DNA from: Phialocephala subalpina
Lineage: Eukaryota; Ascomycota; Leotiomycetes; Helotiales; Mollisiaceae
Length of the DNA stretch: 64,000 nt
Direction: 5' to 3'
NCBI GenBank assembly: GCA_900073065.1
Contig: FJOG01000040.1
Span: forward strand, 88,853-152,852
This document shows, piece by piece, positions 45,996-55,530 of the stretch. A program made the translations under genes and the position numbers. Each line of letters starts with the position of its first letter. The first letter of the stretch is position 1. The notes under the pieces were generated by a model. It worked only from the letters and a program-made list of their open reading frames with translations, was not told the origin of the DNA and ran no database searches.

Positions 45996-46420
45996 CAAGC
46001 GTCGAACGCTCATTGGCCCGCTTCGCTAGCGGAAGCCCCTTTCGTGCCTTGTTTAGCAAAATTTTGGAGGTAAAGGAGTCTTCGCGACGGGAAGCGTCGA
46101 ACGTTAATTGGACCGCTTCAGAAGTGGGAACTCCTTTCGTGCCTGTGCTTGATGGTCGTGCGAAAGGAGAAGTGTGCGCGATGTGATAATTTTCCTCCTC
46201 GTGCCTTCCAAAATCCTATGTTATGCAGCATCCCCAATGTATGTATTTATCTCTTGACTCTAGCAGGGCTCTCAAGGCTCGATGTTCGCATATATGATAG
46301 ATGTATGGCCGGTCGCTGCGACGCTGGGTAGGGAGGATATATAGATGTACAGAGAATGTCGCTTGGTTAAGCGTCGAACGCTCATTGGACCGCTTCCCAG
46401 GTAGAAGCCCCTTTCGTGCC
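45996..46420 (+). repeat. Three dispersed direct repeats of 50 or more bases
   Basis: Copies at 45996-46048, 46092-46143 and 46369-46420. Shared sequence: AAGCGTCGAACG, then (CTC/TTA)ATTGG, CCGCTTC, a variable 6-9 base loop, GAAGC or GAACT, and CCTTTCGTGCC. The CGCTTC and GAAGC parts can pair, giving a small hairpin. A weaker AAAGGAG plus CGCGA or GTGATG block follows each copy after 20-40 bases, so the true unit may be near 90 bases. Confidence 0.55.
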
Positions 46421-46633
46421 CGTTTGAAGAGGTCGGTTGAGAGGCAAAGGAGTCGTGATGTGGTCGATTATGCCCTCCTTATGTTTTCCGATTCCAAGCC
46501 ATACAGTACTCGCAAAGGCACTTTGTATCACTTCACTGGCAAAACTCCTGCTGGAGAGGCTGGAAGTCCTGATGAATTTGACGCCACTACATGATGCAGC
46601 AGCAATCTTCAGATTCCGCGACCCCCAGAGCAA
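46382..46633 (-). pseudogene. Remnant related to the downstream small-gene family
   Basis: The minus-strand frame includes EVIQSAFASTVWLGIGKHK, which resembles EVIRLNRAYGRTVWVGVGGPK of the gene at 46689-47244. No start codon with good context or complete exon structure is evident, and one of the dispersed repeats overlaps it. Probably a truncated paralogue. Confidence 0.3.
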
Positions 46634-46688
46634 GTCATGCTTCTCCTGGCCTCATTCCCAGGAAACCCTCTGCACAAGACCTCGGATT

Positions 46689-47244
46689 CTAAGCCTTATG
46701 TTTCTCACTGCCCTCCTCCCAGCCAACCAGTTGCTCGAACTCTTCAGCACCCTTCTTGCGAGATCGCAACAACAATCCCTCTTGACCTTGTTCTACCGCG
46801 ACCTTTTCCTTGTTTTCGACCGAAACCGAGAGTAGGCCGTTGAATGTGACTACCTTCGCGTTGCTAAGTGCATTGCTCTCGTAAGTCGTGTTGCTGCGAA
46901 CTTGACCCTTGGGACCTCCGACTCCAACCCAAACAGTGCGACCATAAGCCCGATTCAGTCGAATTACTTCATTTCGCTTGTCGACGAGGTACTCCGCGGA
47001 AGTCATTGCGGTCATCACGACTTCGGGTGCCTTCTTGGTTCTCAATCTGCCGCCCTAAATGCCTGGCAATTAGCAAGGATTTGGTAAGGGGTAAGGAGGA
47101 CGGAGGGCGAGTGATGACTTGCGGTTCGATAGGATTCATGGGTCTCGTAAAGTTTGGCCCCGACCTTATTCATATCTGTAGATTATCAGCAGGTATTCAG
47201 AACAACGAGCTTACTGCCTCACTGCCAAGTGTCTTTCGCTCCAT
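46689..47244 (-). CDS. Small unknown protein, tandem family member A
   Basis: Proposed exons 47223-47244, 47123-47175 and 46689-47054 give 146 residues. The first intron is GTGAGG...CTACAG. The second is a GC-AG intron, ACC|GCAAGT...ATTTAG|GG, a recognised non-canonical donor form. The product begins MERKTLGNMNKVGAKLYE, has RTVWVGVGGPKG in the middle and ends WEEGSEKHKA. The ending resembles DEGGEKHKA of member C to the left-to-right side, which is why I group them. It is charged, without membrane segments or known motifs. The function is unknown. Confidence 0.45.
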
Positions 47245-47686
47245 GTTGTTGGCAGATGTTGTTTTGTGGGTGGGGAAGGATAAAATAATTTTCGAGATCG
47301 GAAGTGATGGAGTTCAAGAAGAAGCGAAGGCCCGAAATGTTATGGTAGTGAATACCTTCGAAAAGATGCCGCGTATCAGCTTATCAGCTTGGGTATTGAG
47401 GACATGAAGAACCGAAGTAGGCTTCTTCACTTCTGGTGATTAATTATCGAGAGGATCGAGGCCAATACCCTTCGTCTTCTACTGGCAAGTTTCACATTAT
47501 CATATTCGCAGCCTCGAGGAAATTTATGCATTCTCTAAAGTATGGCTATGAGAGGTCGCATGTATGTTCTTTCCCTAGTGACTGTCCCATTTCATATCCA
47601 TGGCAATCAATTCCACCACCCAGTATTCTTGCTGTGATGTACCGAAAGCAGATCCCACGAACACTACCGTCCGAAAAGACGTGGGT

Positions 47687-48205
47687 TCAGCCAGGGTAGA
47701 CGCATCCTAGCAATATTAAAGTATTGGCCCATTGGTCATCCATGTCTGCTTGTCGAACTTGTCGTTCCTTCAACTGTCCACGGATATGCTCGAGGTCAAT
47801 GCCTTTAGCTGCAGCGTTCCCAATCCATTCCTCCCCGCACAGAATACCAACTACTTCAGCCTTCGTCTTAACCATCTATGCTTGAGTATTAGCAATTGAC
47901 TAGAAAGGGAAGGGTGATTGGTGACTTGCTCCCAACTTGAACTCTCTTGGATAGAAAACACCGTCTTCGTGGAGCTTTTGACCTGTGCTGGCGAATGTGG
48001 GAGACAGATCTATTTTCTCTGAATCAGGTTAAACCCTAGAAGAAGGTCGGTTGGGAGGCTTTCCTTCAGCGGCGCTGCTGACGCCTTCCTCCTTCTTGAC
48101 GCCCTTATCCTCCTTGACGCGGTCCTCCTTGACGTGGTCCTTCTTTTTGACATCATCTTCCTCCTCGGCGCCGTCTTCTTTCTTGATCTTGACTTTTCGT
48201 GGCAT
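47687..48205 (-). pseudogene. Small unknown gene, tandem family member B, structure unclear
   Basis: Three coding-like parts. First, from ATG 48205 a Lys/Glu-rich stretch (MPRKVKIKKEDGAEEEDDVK) ends at a stop near 48029. Second, LSPTFASTGQKLHEDGVF and YPREFKLG lie at about 48015-47930. Third, 47687-47875 gives MVKTKAEVVGILCGEEWIG. Parts two and three are joined by a GC-AG intron, 47876-47929, with donor GGA|GCAAGT at the position matching that of member A. Parts one and two could not be joined in phase. Beyond the stop, FRTVVFVGSAFG at about 47670-47635 resembles RTVWVGVGG of A, so the frame may once have run further. Probably decayed. Confidence 0.35.
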
Positions 48206-48584
48206 TTTGCTCTCAATTGATCCTAGCTGATGTCAATGGTCAGGAAAGATGCGAATGTGGAGAGAGAGGGCTGTTTTACCGTGCTTCGTGTCGTATCACT
48301 ACGCGTTTTGTAGTAGAAGGAGGAAAGAACTTGAACGGCTTCGCTAAATCCGAATGAACAGGCGTGTTAGCGTAATTTGGCTCTAATATATCCGTGAAAT
48401 CACTTAAAATGACGTGCCTGATCAAGTTTTTCAATTGCAATGTTTGGAATGGAGTTCAGTATTTTGAAATCCACTGTTGAGATGGTGAACGTCGAGAAAA
48501 CCACGATTTCCCACACTATCATATCCTATGCTCCGACGACTTTCCTTTCCATACCAACTAGAGTGAAGAGTTTCCATGTATGAT

Positions 48585-49204
48585 CTAAGCCTTGTGTTTC
48601 TCTCCACCCTCGTCCTTGAGAGGGCCAAACTTTTCGTGAAGCTCGTGAATTATTTGCAATACCTTGATGCTGGACCCCGTACTTCACAACCATCGCATGC
48701 AGCTTCGCAACCTTCGAGAAATACATCGCTGCGTGGGCTTAGAGATCCATGGCCAGCTCGTCCTTCAAAGTTCCCAACTCTCGACCATCAGCTTTGTGTT
48801 GCTCGATCTAAGCCTCCAATGCCTACTTCATATCCTCCAACTTTTTTGTCATGTCTTCGACTTCGCCGCGGTCGGCTTTTACACTCTTATCGCGGCTTCG
48901 GTATTCGGCGATGTCGGGATGGTATTCGTTTCTAATGTGATAGAACTGTGTTGACGGTTAGACATCATCGGGCATTAAGAAATTTGGGAACGATGAGTGT
49001 CAGCGTACCTCCTCCTTGTACTCTTGCGACGTGATGAGCTCCGATACGGTAGGCTATTGCTTCTTATCATTGCTGGTAGAGCCATCAACTGGTAAGGGAA
49101 AACCTGAATGCAATATTAGCTAGCCCTACTCTTCAATTAAAGCTGCGAGACACACCTTCAACTTGACCACCCTCTTCTCCGCTTGACCTCACTTCTTCGG
49201 CCAT
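48585..49204 (-). pseudogene. Tandem family member C, decayed by stops
   Basis: Starts MAEEVRSSGEEGGQVEG at 49204. Two GT-AG introns (GTGTGT...ATTCAG and GTACGC...ACACAG) keep phase through FPLPVDGSTSNDKK and FYHIRNEYHPDIAEYRSRDK. The following coiled-coil-like helix (KKLEDMK, then ALEA, then IEQHKADGRELG) is cut by two TAG codons, another TAG lies after DKKQ and a TAA after AMDL. All four sit where CAG or CAA (Gln) would read well. A one-base frameshift then leads to VLQIIHELHEKFG and the end EGGEKHKA, like that of member A. Function unknown. Confidence 0.5.
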
Positions 49205-49620
49205 GACGCTCTCGATCTCTGCGACCCAGGCACTAGTTAATAATCAGCAACGAGTTTTAATCAACGAAAGAGTCGCTTTGCTGTCTAGTCTTGAGAAATT
49301 GCCCAATCGAGGAGTTGAAGGATCACGGATGGAACTATGAAGGAATTTGTACAAATCGGAAGAGGTTGCCATAAGCGAATTTTACACACTAGCACGTATC
49401 CGAAATTTGTTTACTCAAGTCACAAGATCCTTGAACTTCCTTGCTTGCAATCGAAATGGCTGGAAGGCATTCATTGTCTGAAAGTCTCGGCCTTTGCTGG
49501 GACAGAGCCTCGCCCCCGTCGCGAGAAAACAACCAATGTCCCCCGATGATGACAATCACACCCCACTGCCCTGATAGCTTTCCCCAATGACACCAAGAGT
49601 GAACAGCCTCCACGTATGAC

Positions 49621-50212
49621 CTAAGCGTTGAAGCGTCCACACCAATGTCCAACCTTCGCAGCAGCCCTATCTGGTGTCGGAGTGTAGCCTAAGTGCTCAG
49701 GATGATACTTAGCCATTGCGTTGAAGCGCTTGAATCCGCAGGTAAGAACGTTCAGAGCAATATAATACTCAAGAAATGGCTCCAAGCCCCTTCTCCAGGT
49801 ATGCTTGGACGATGGATCGAGCTTCGCGCATACTGATGTTAGCTTTCAGGTTGCGCTCGCAAATATCCGGCAGAGCCAAGAACTTCTTTGTGTCGGCGAT
49901 GATATCGACCTGTGCTTGCTGATCAGAGACTATCTGGGATAGAGTTGTGGATTTGAAGACATGCCTTCTCGGAGTTCTCCTCGATCTTTTCCTCCTCTGA
50001 TCCGTAACTTCGGCTGTGGCGAGCTCTTGTTCCTGACCGCTGACCGTAGAGCCATCCTTGGGCAGCGAAAGACCAGGGTAGTCCTCCTCATCTGTGCGCG
50101 AAGTCTGGTGACCCAGACGCACGAGAGTGTTGGATCGGTTCACTGCTTCGTCTAAAGTTATTGTTACCTGAGCCTTTTGGACGAATTTGCCTTGATCCGA
50201 AATTACTTTCAT
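49621..50212 (-). pseudogene. Tandem family member D, frameshifted
   Basis: The frame from ATG 50212 gives 147 codons: MKVISDQGKFVQKAQVTITL, SLPKDGSTVSG (compare PLPVDGSTSN of member C), a basic stretch DQRRKRSRRTPRRH, and EARSIVQAYLEKG, ending at 49769. The next phase continues without a gap as LEPFLEYYIALNVL and FNAMAKYHPEHLGYTP to a stop at 49621-49623, so a one-base shift near 49785 probably splits one protein. Sequence just past the stop (CATACGTGGAGGCTGTTCACTC) matches that past the stop of member C, showing the two arose by duplication. Function unknown. Confidence 0.45.
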
Positions 50213-51395
50213 AAGTCAAGGATTGGTTACAGTCTCAAAAGTAGAAGTACTTTGGTACCGTAGTGGGGTTGGGAAGTCGCACTGGGACAATCATTGTGGC
50301 CACGACAAGAGTCTTGGCGGATGAGGGACGAGCGTGCAGGTATCACCGAAAGCTGGACTGCATAGAGTTTGACAAATGGATTCTCCTGTTTTTTATTTTT
50401 ATTTTTGTTTTAGAGTTGAGGCTAACTGAAACCGGAAACTTCCCAACTTTTCCAAGGATGAGCCTGCATATATTTTCAATAGTATGGCTAGCTTCCAAAG
50501 GAGAGCTTCCACATCAAGATGGTGGGTATATTGGTCCGCAGGAACAGACAACTGCGAGCAATGCTCGACTTCTGGGCCACGGAAGGCATCAGGGCGAAGA
50601 CCTGGACGTATTTGTTGGAGCAACCGAATGAATTGGCAGAAGACTCTCACAAAGGAGCGATTGGAAAGCTGAATGTAGATAAGTTGTTTGGAAGCCTAAG
50701 CCAAAACAGGAGAGCTTTGTATCTCGCTTAACGAAGAGACGACGTCATCTTGCGTGAAAGCCGTGCATGGACTGGTCGGGACCAACCTACGGCTTTTGCT
50801 GGCCGCGTCAACAACTAACCTTAACTTGACTCCCTTAACCTTTGTGCTGACTCGCTACAGAACGAACCCTGTAAGGATCTGATCAACGGCCCTAAGGTCC
50901 GGGCACCTTTGAAAGTAACCTCCGTAGCTTGGCCACTAAATGTGGAAAATCCTGGTAGCTCCGCCCTGGACAGTATACGCGTCGTCAATTTTATATAAGG
51001 GACCTGGATAAGTTGCATGGTACATCTCGCGGGATACACATGATTTGTCACGCTTATTTCTGTTTTAGTAATGCAGATGACACTGGACTTTCTAGAGCCT
51101 CCATCCCGATGGAGCCAAAGCCCAAGCCACGAGGCAACGTGGCCGATTGGCGCCCGCTCATTCGGGTAAGAGGAGTCTACGCTCAAGCCACCGCAATGAT
51201 CAGCTTCTTCGGATTTCGGTAGGATCCGACCTCCCGACTTCTGGCAACCCAGATCGAAGGGACAGACCTTTGTATGGGTCATGCCGGTTATCTAGCATGA
51301 TTCTAGATATTTTTGCTCCTTCTGTTCGTCCGATCACTTATCCATGCATTCCCAGACACGTTTTATTAGGCACGCCCTGCAAAGGCCCTAATCTT
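50213..51395. other. Intergenic, no supported gene
   Basis: About 1.2 kb. The plus-strand frame 50519-50731 and the minus-strand frame 50821-51282 are open but show no motif, splice partner or coding bias that I can defend. A short AT-rich stretch lies at 50390-50415. Confidence 0.4.
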
Positions 51396-51418
51396 ACTTC
51401 GTATCAGGGCAAATTCCT

Positions 51419-51574
51419 TGGTCTTTGGATAAATAAGTCCACCCCTTGAGGGTTCTAAAGCACAGATAAATCAAGGGTCTTAGACCAATCAGCGAGCTAC
51501 TATCATCGACTTTGTATGTGGAGACGTCTAGAAGTGTAAACCCTCAAGGGGTGGACTTATTTATCCTAAGGCCA
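51419..51574. mobile_element. MITE of about 156 bases, 28-base perfect inner TIRs
   Basis: The terminal repeats are perfect over 28 bases, 51427-51454 and 51539-51566, with core GGATAAATAAGTCCACCCCT, and extend outward imperfectly (TGGTCTTT against TGGCCTTA). There is no coding capacity. The same TIR core is found in two elements near 61.4-61.7 kb, so this is a family. Size, TIRs and a flanking TA suggest a non-autonomous Tc1/mariner-type element; the transposase source is not in the window. Confidence 0.75.
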
Positions 51575-51577
51575 TAG

Positions 51578-51676
51578 TAGCTGTAGCGAGACTGGGGGCG
51601 AGAAAGGGTGTTTAAACCGATCTGGGTGATTTTCTGGCTTGTGCGAGCCTGGTGAACCCCAGTCTCGCTACAGCTA
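51578..51676. mobile_element. Second MITE, about 99 bases
   Basis: Perfect 20-base terminal inverted repeats, TAGCTGTAGCGAGACTGGGG at 51578-51597 and its complement at 51657-51676, bounded by TA. The interior has no frame. It differs in TIR from the adjacent MITE and lies three bases from it. Confidence 0.65.
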
Positions 51677-51694
51677 TTTGCCCTGATGCGAAGT

Positions 51695-52576
51695 ATACTA
51701 TTCTGATAACTTAAAGGAGGCGGTAAACATCATGACCGAGCTCCTCGTGAATTCTGAAGCTGTGACCAGTTTCTCCCTGCGTATTACCAACAACACTTCT
51801 CCATCGGCTAAGGGTATGAGGGGACAGTACTCTTGTAGAGCTACAGTCTAAGTATTGCGCTGACCTATGTTAAGGGGGCCTTCAATCAATGGCAGAAGGG
51901 TTATCAACCAATCGCTTAACCTTCTAAAGGGGGTCTGGAACAACACTTACCCTACTCAGCTGAATGTGGCATACGAGAATATTGGTTGCTAGGGAATGGG
52001 TGTCGTTTAATGTTTACACATAATAATAGCGTGTTCATCACCGCACGGTCTACATGCCAGGCCTAAGTCCCCTCGGAAATCTCCATATCAGAATCTGCTA
52101 ATCTGACAGGGTTTTAAATATTTTATTGTCACTATTTTGTGCGGTATGCTCTACGAACCATGCTTTTCCCACAAGGATCCCTATGAATTTGCATACTCCT
52201 TCCAAATTGGTATTATGGGGCAAGATGCACGATCAAGCTCAATCTCGCATCAAATTGTGTACTCTACAAACCGTACTTTCGACCTTGGAGGATCTGTGTG
52301 AGCTTGCGTACTCCTCCGAGACTTGCGTCTCCAACAAGCATTGATTTGTCGTTTTTGTGGCCCTGAAGAAAAGGGGCAATGAACTGCGGTAGTTGACCTC
52401 AAAATCCTAACGACTCGAGGCTCCTTCTGGGACCTACAAGTATAGTGACATCCAACTGCTCTACTTCTCATTGTCTTCCCAACTCATCACCTTCGAAGAT
52501 TTTACTTTCATCGTCATTCATTTCACTGCTATCTGCCTTGTTCCAAAATCTCTTGAAGACCCTCATTGTATCTACC
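51695..52576. other. Intergenic, promoter side of the laccase
   Basis: About 880 bases without a supported gene. Composition is ordinary. No clear TATA or metal-response site could be named. Confidence 0.4.
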
Positions 52577-54644
52577 ATGAAGTATACACTTCTTACCTGT
52601 GTTCCTGTTCTCTTTACTCAAATCACGGCCCACATAGTCCCTGGAGAGCATAGCGCGTACTTGAACCCGATCGACCGCCGGCAAACAGCATCTTGCGAGA
52701 ATACGGCTACCTCTCGAGACTGCTGGGGGAATTACAGCATCAATACCAACTACTATGATGTAACGCCTGATACAGGGGTTATAAGAGAGGTAATTATATC
52801 TCGACCAAGCTGATTCATTGATTCTTTCAAAGCATCTAATATTGTTATAGTATTGGCTAACCGCTGTGAATACAACTTTGGCGCCTGATGGTTATGAACG
52901 TCAAGTTCTCACCTGGAATGGCACATACCCTGGCCCTCTGATTGAAGCCGATTGGGGTGACACTCTCCTCGTTCACGTCACTAATGGATTAGAAAATAAT
53001 GGGTATGTAACATATGCGATTCTTTCCATAAGCACTGACTAATCCGTAACTTCTGGGGTTTAGAACATCCATTCATTGGCATGGTATCCGGCAGGGGAAC
53101 ACGAGCGAGTCTGATGGTAACACCTCTTCTCTAACTAATATTTCATAATCTAACCACGGCAAAATATTAGGTGTTCCAGGGGTAACCCAATGCCCAATCT
53201 CTCCCGGCAACACAATGACTTATAAATTCCGTTGCACTCAATACGGCCATTCTTGGTACCACTCTCACTTTACGCTTCAGTACGCTGATGGTCTGCTGGG
53301 TCCTCTTATCATCCATGGCCCTACAACGGCAAACTGGGACGTAGACCTTGGGACCTTGTTACTTTCTGATTGGTCACATACATCGGCATTTATTCTTTGG
53401 GATAATTCCGCAAGTAAAGGTGCGCCGCCTCAATTGGAGAATGGTTTGATCAACGGTACCAATACATATAATTGCACGGGTTCAACGGATTCTGCATGCC
53501 TTGGAAACGGTACGAGATTCGAAACCACCTTCACTTCTGGAACCAAGTATCTCATCAGACTTGTGAATACTGCTATCGACGGCTACATCAGGTTTGCCAT
53601 TGATGGTCACTCTTTCAGCGTCATCTCCAACGATTTCGTCGCTATTGAACCTTACACGACGGATAATCTGTTGATCGGCATCGGCCAACGATATGAAATT
53701 GTTGTCGAGGCCGACCAAGACGTCGACAACTACTGGTTGAGAGCTATCTGGCAGACTACGTGCATCGGCAACGACAACGCAGATAACATCCTTGGGATCG
53801 TTCGCTACGACGGAGCTAGTACTACCAGCGATCCTACGACGACCGTGGGGAATTTCAACAATTCATGCGGAGACGAACTCCTCTCGGATTTGGTACCGTA
53901 CTTGAACCTCACTGTAGGAGCCTTCGCCACGGAAGAGGAGTTAGACTTAGCTTTTTCCATCGCAAATAGTCTCTTTACCTGGACGATTAATACCACATCC
54001 CTTTTACTTGATTGGGCTGATCCGACGGAACTGAGGATCCTCAACAACGATCCGATATTTCCAACAGACTATAATGTCCATGAGATTACTGTGGTTGATC
54101 AGGTACGAAACCTTGTCTCAAACTAAACCCTATCGTGGAATTTTCTAACAGCTACATGTATTACAGTGGGTTTACTGGGTTATCCAAGATACGAGTGGAA
54201 TCGGAATTACACACCCTATTCATCTCCATGGACATGACTTCTTCGTGCTTGCCCAAGAGACAGGGAGTTTTGACGCCTCAACTACCACGCTCAACCTTGA
54301 TAATCCTCCCCGAAGAGACGTTGCCTCGTTGCCAGGGAACGGCTTCTTGGTTCTTGCATTTTATACCGACAACCCTGGGTAAGTTGACATCTCCACCAAC
54401 CAACTTCTTCCGACTGCTTGAAGCCTTGATCCTTTCTCAACTGCTCTAACACATTCCTAGATCTTGGCTCATGCACTGCCATATTTCTTGGCATCAAAGT
54501 CAAGGACTGGCTTTGCAGTTCGTAGAGAGAGAGTCTGAAATCGCGGCTACCATTACCGATCCGGACACTTTCAATAGTACTTGCAAGGCGTGGAGTAGCT
54601 TTTACGCAACTGGGAAGTATATTGAAGACGATTCTGGTATATGA
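52577..54644 (+). CDS. Laccase-type multicopper oxidase, secreted
   Basis: Six exons: 52577-52789, 52851-53002, 53064-53116, 53171-54102, 54167-54378 and 54461-54644, all GT-AG and in phase, giving 581 residues. A signal peptide is likely ([19 protein letters not shown]). All four copper motifs are present: HWHG (126-129), WYHSH (168-172), [10 protein letters not shown] (466-475) and HCHISWH (526-532). Many N-x-S/T sites (NGT, NCT, NTT, NLT) suggest heavy glycosylation. Laccases oxidise phenols and reduce oxygen to water, serving in pigment formation, lignin or plant-phenol attack. The protein ends KYIEDDSGI without the DSGL-type extension seen in some ascomycete laccases, though DSGI is close to it. 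No lesion seen. Confidence 0.93.
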
Positions 54645-55530
54645 GTTGGTTGAGAATCGTCATCTTGAACCTCGATTTTCCTAACACGACCATTTCATCT
54701 CTCTCTGTTGCTGCTACATAGAGAGCCGCGCTTGAGTCTTGTTTTTCATTGAAAGTTACTGCGGCTAATGCGAATCTGGATTTAAATGTTTTTCCCCAAA
54801 AAAAATTTATTTTATTTTATTTGTTGCATAGTCGGGATGCCTTATCAAAGTGGAGGTTTTTCTTCATTTCTCGCGAACTTTTCGCTATATTTAACGGTTA
54901 TCCCAGGGGGTTTATTTAGTACGCAATTACCATTCAATTTATATCTTGCCTCCTGTGCTACATTTTCACCCGACTCTGCAATCTCAGCAGCGGTCTGGGA
55001 AAATTTTTTTTTTTTCAACTTCTTCCTCCCGGCGTCTCGAACAGTTTGTGGGATGTACCTACTGACAAGCTTGCTTCTCCTTTCACCCCTTCCCAAATCC
55101 AAGCGCAACTCAGATTTTTAACGAGCGGTATCTCTATATCATTACTGACATTGATCGAAGCACCGACAGGAGAATAATGGTCTAGACTCTTCTTCAACTT
55201 CTCCTAACACTACCAGGCCAACACACGATAATTGAGGAGCGGTCGTCCTACCCAGGAGACCTATTGCAGTAATACTCTGCACACGGCGATGAGCGTGCCT
55301 CTCATCAAAGTTACCATTTCTAGCCTTTGAGCAGCGTAGTGAACTGCTTAGGGATTCTACAGATTTGGGCTTTCTCCGGTATTAATAACGGCAGGTGTAT
55401 TACTGGCTCAGATTTACGCTCCACTCAGAAGAAAGTTGCCAGAACTCACTAAGCACGTTCTCAGAGTGGTGCTTCCTCCGAGCAGCGTCACCGAAATTCG
55501 AGATTCTAACACAGTTGAACCACCCGGCAT
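54645..55530. other. Intergenic, AT-rich in parts
   Basis: Contains the laccase 3' flank and poly-T/A tracts near 54795-54830 and 55005-55016. A minus-strand frame at 54845-55108 is Lys/Glu-rich but has no recognised motif. It may be another old transposon fragment. Confidence 0.35.

Larger units (their letters stand above)
51396..51694. repeat. Outer inverted repeat enclosing two MITEs
   Basis: ACTTCGTATCAGGGCAAAT at 51396-51414 is repeated inverted, with one mismatch, at 51676-51694. The pair encloses the two smaller inverted-repeat elements at 51419-51574 and 51578-51676. This suggests that an older element, or its target, was split by later insertions. Confidence 0.65.

Noticed and set aside
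46868..47407. Plus-strand frame of 179 codons
   Set aside because: It is antisense to the exons of family member A and has no independent support.
51418..51720. A structured RNA gene as explanation for the strong hairpins
   Set aside because: The TA-bounded inverted repeats and further copies at 61.4-61.7 kb are better explained by MITEs.
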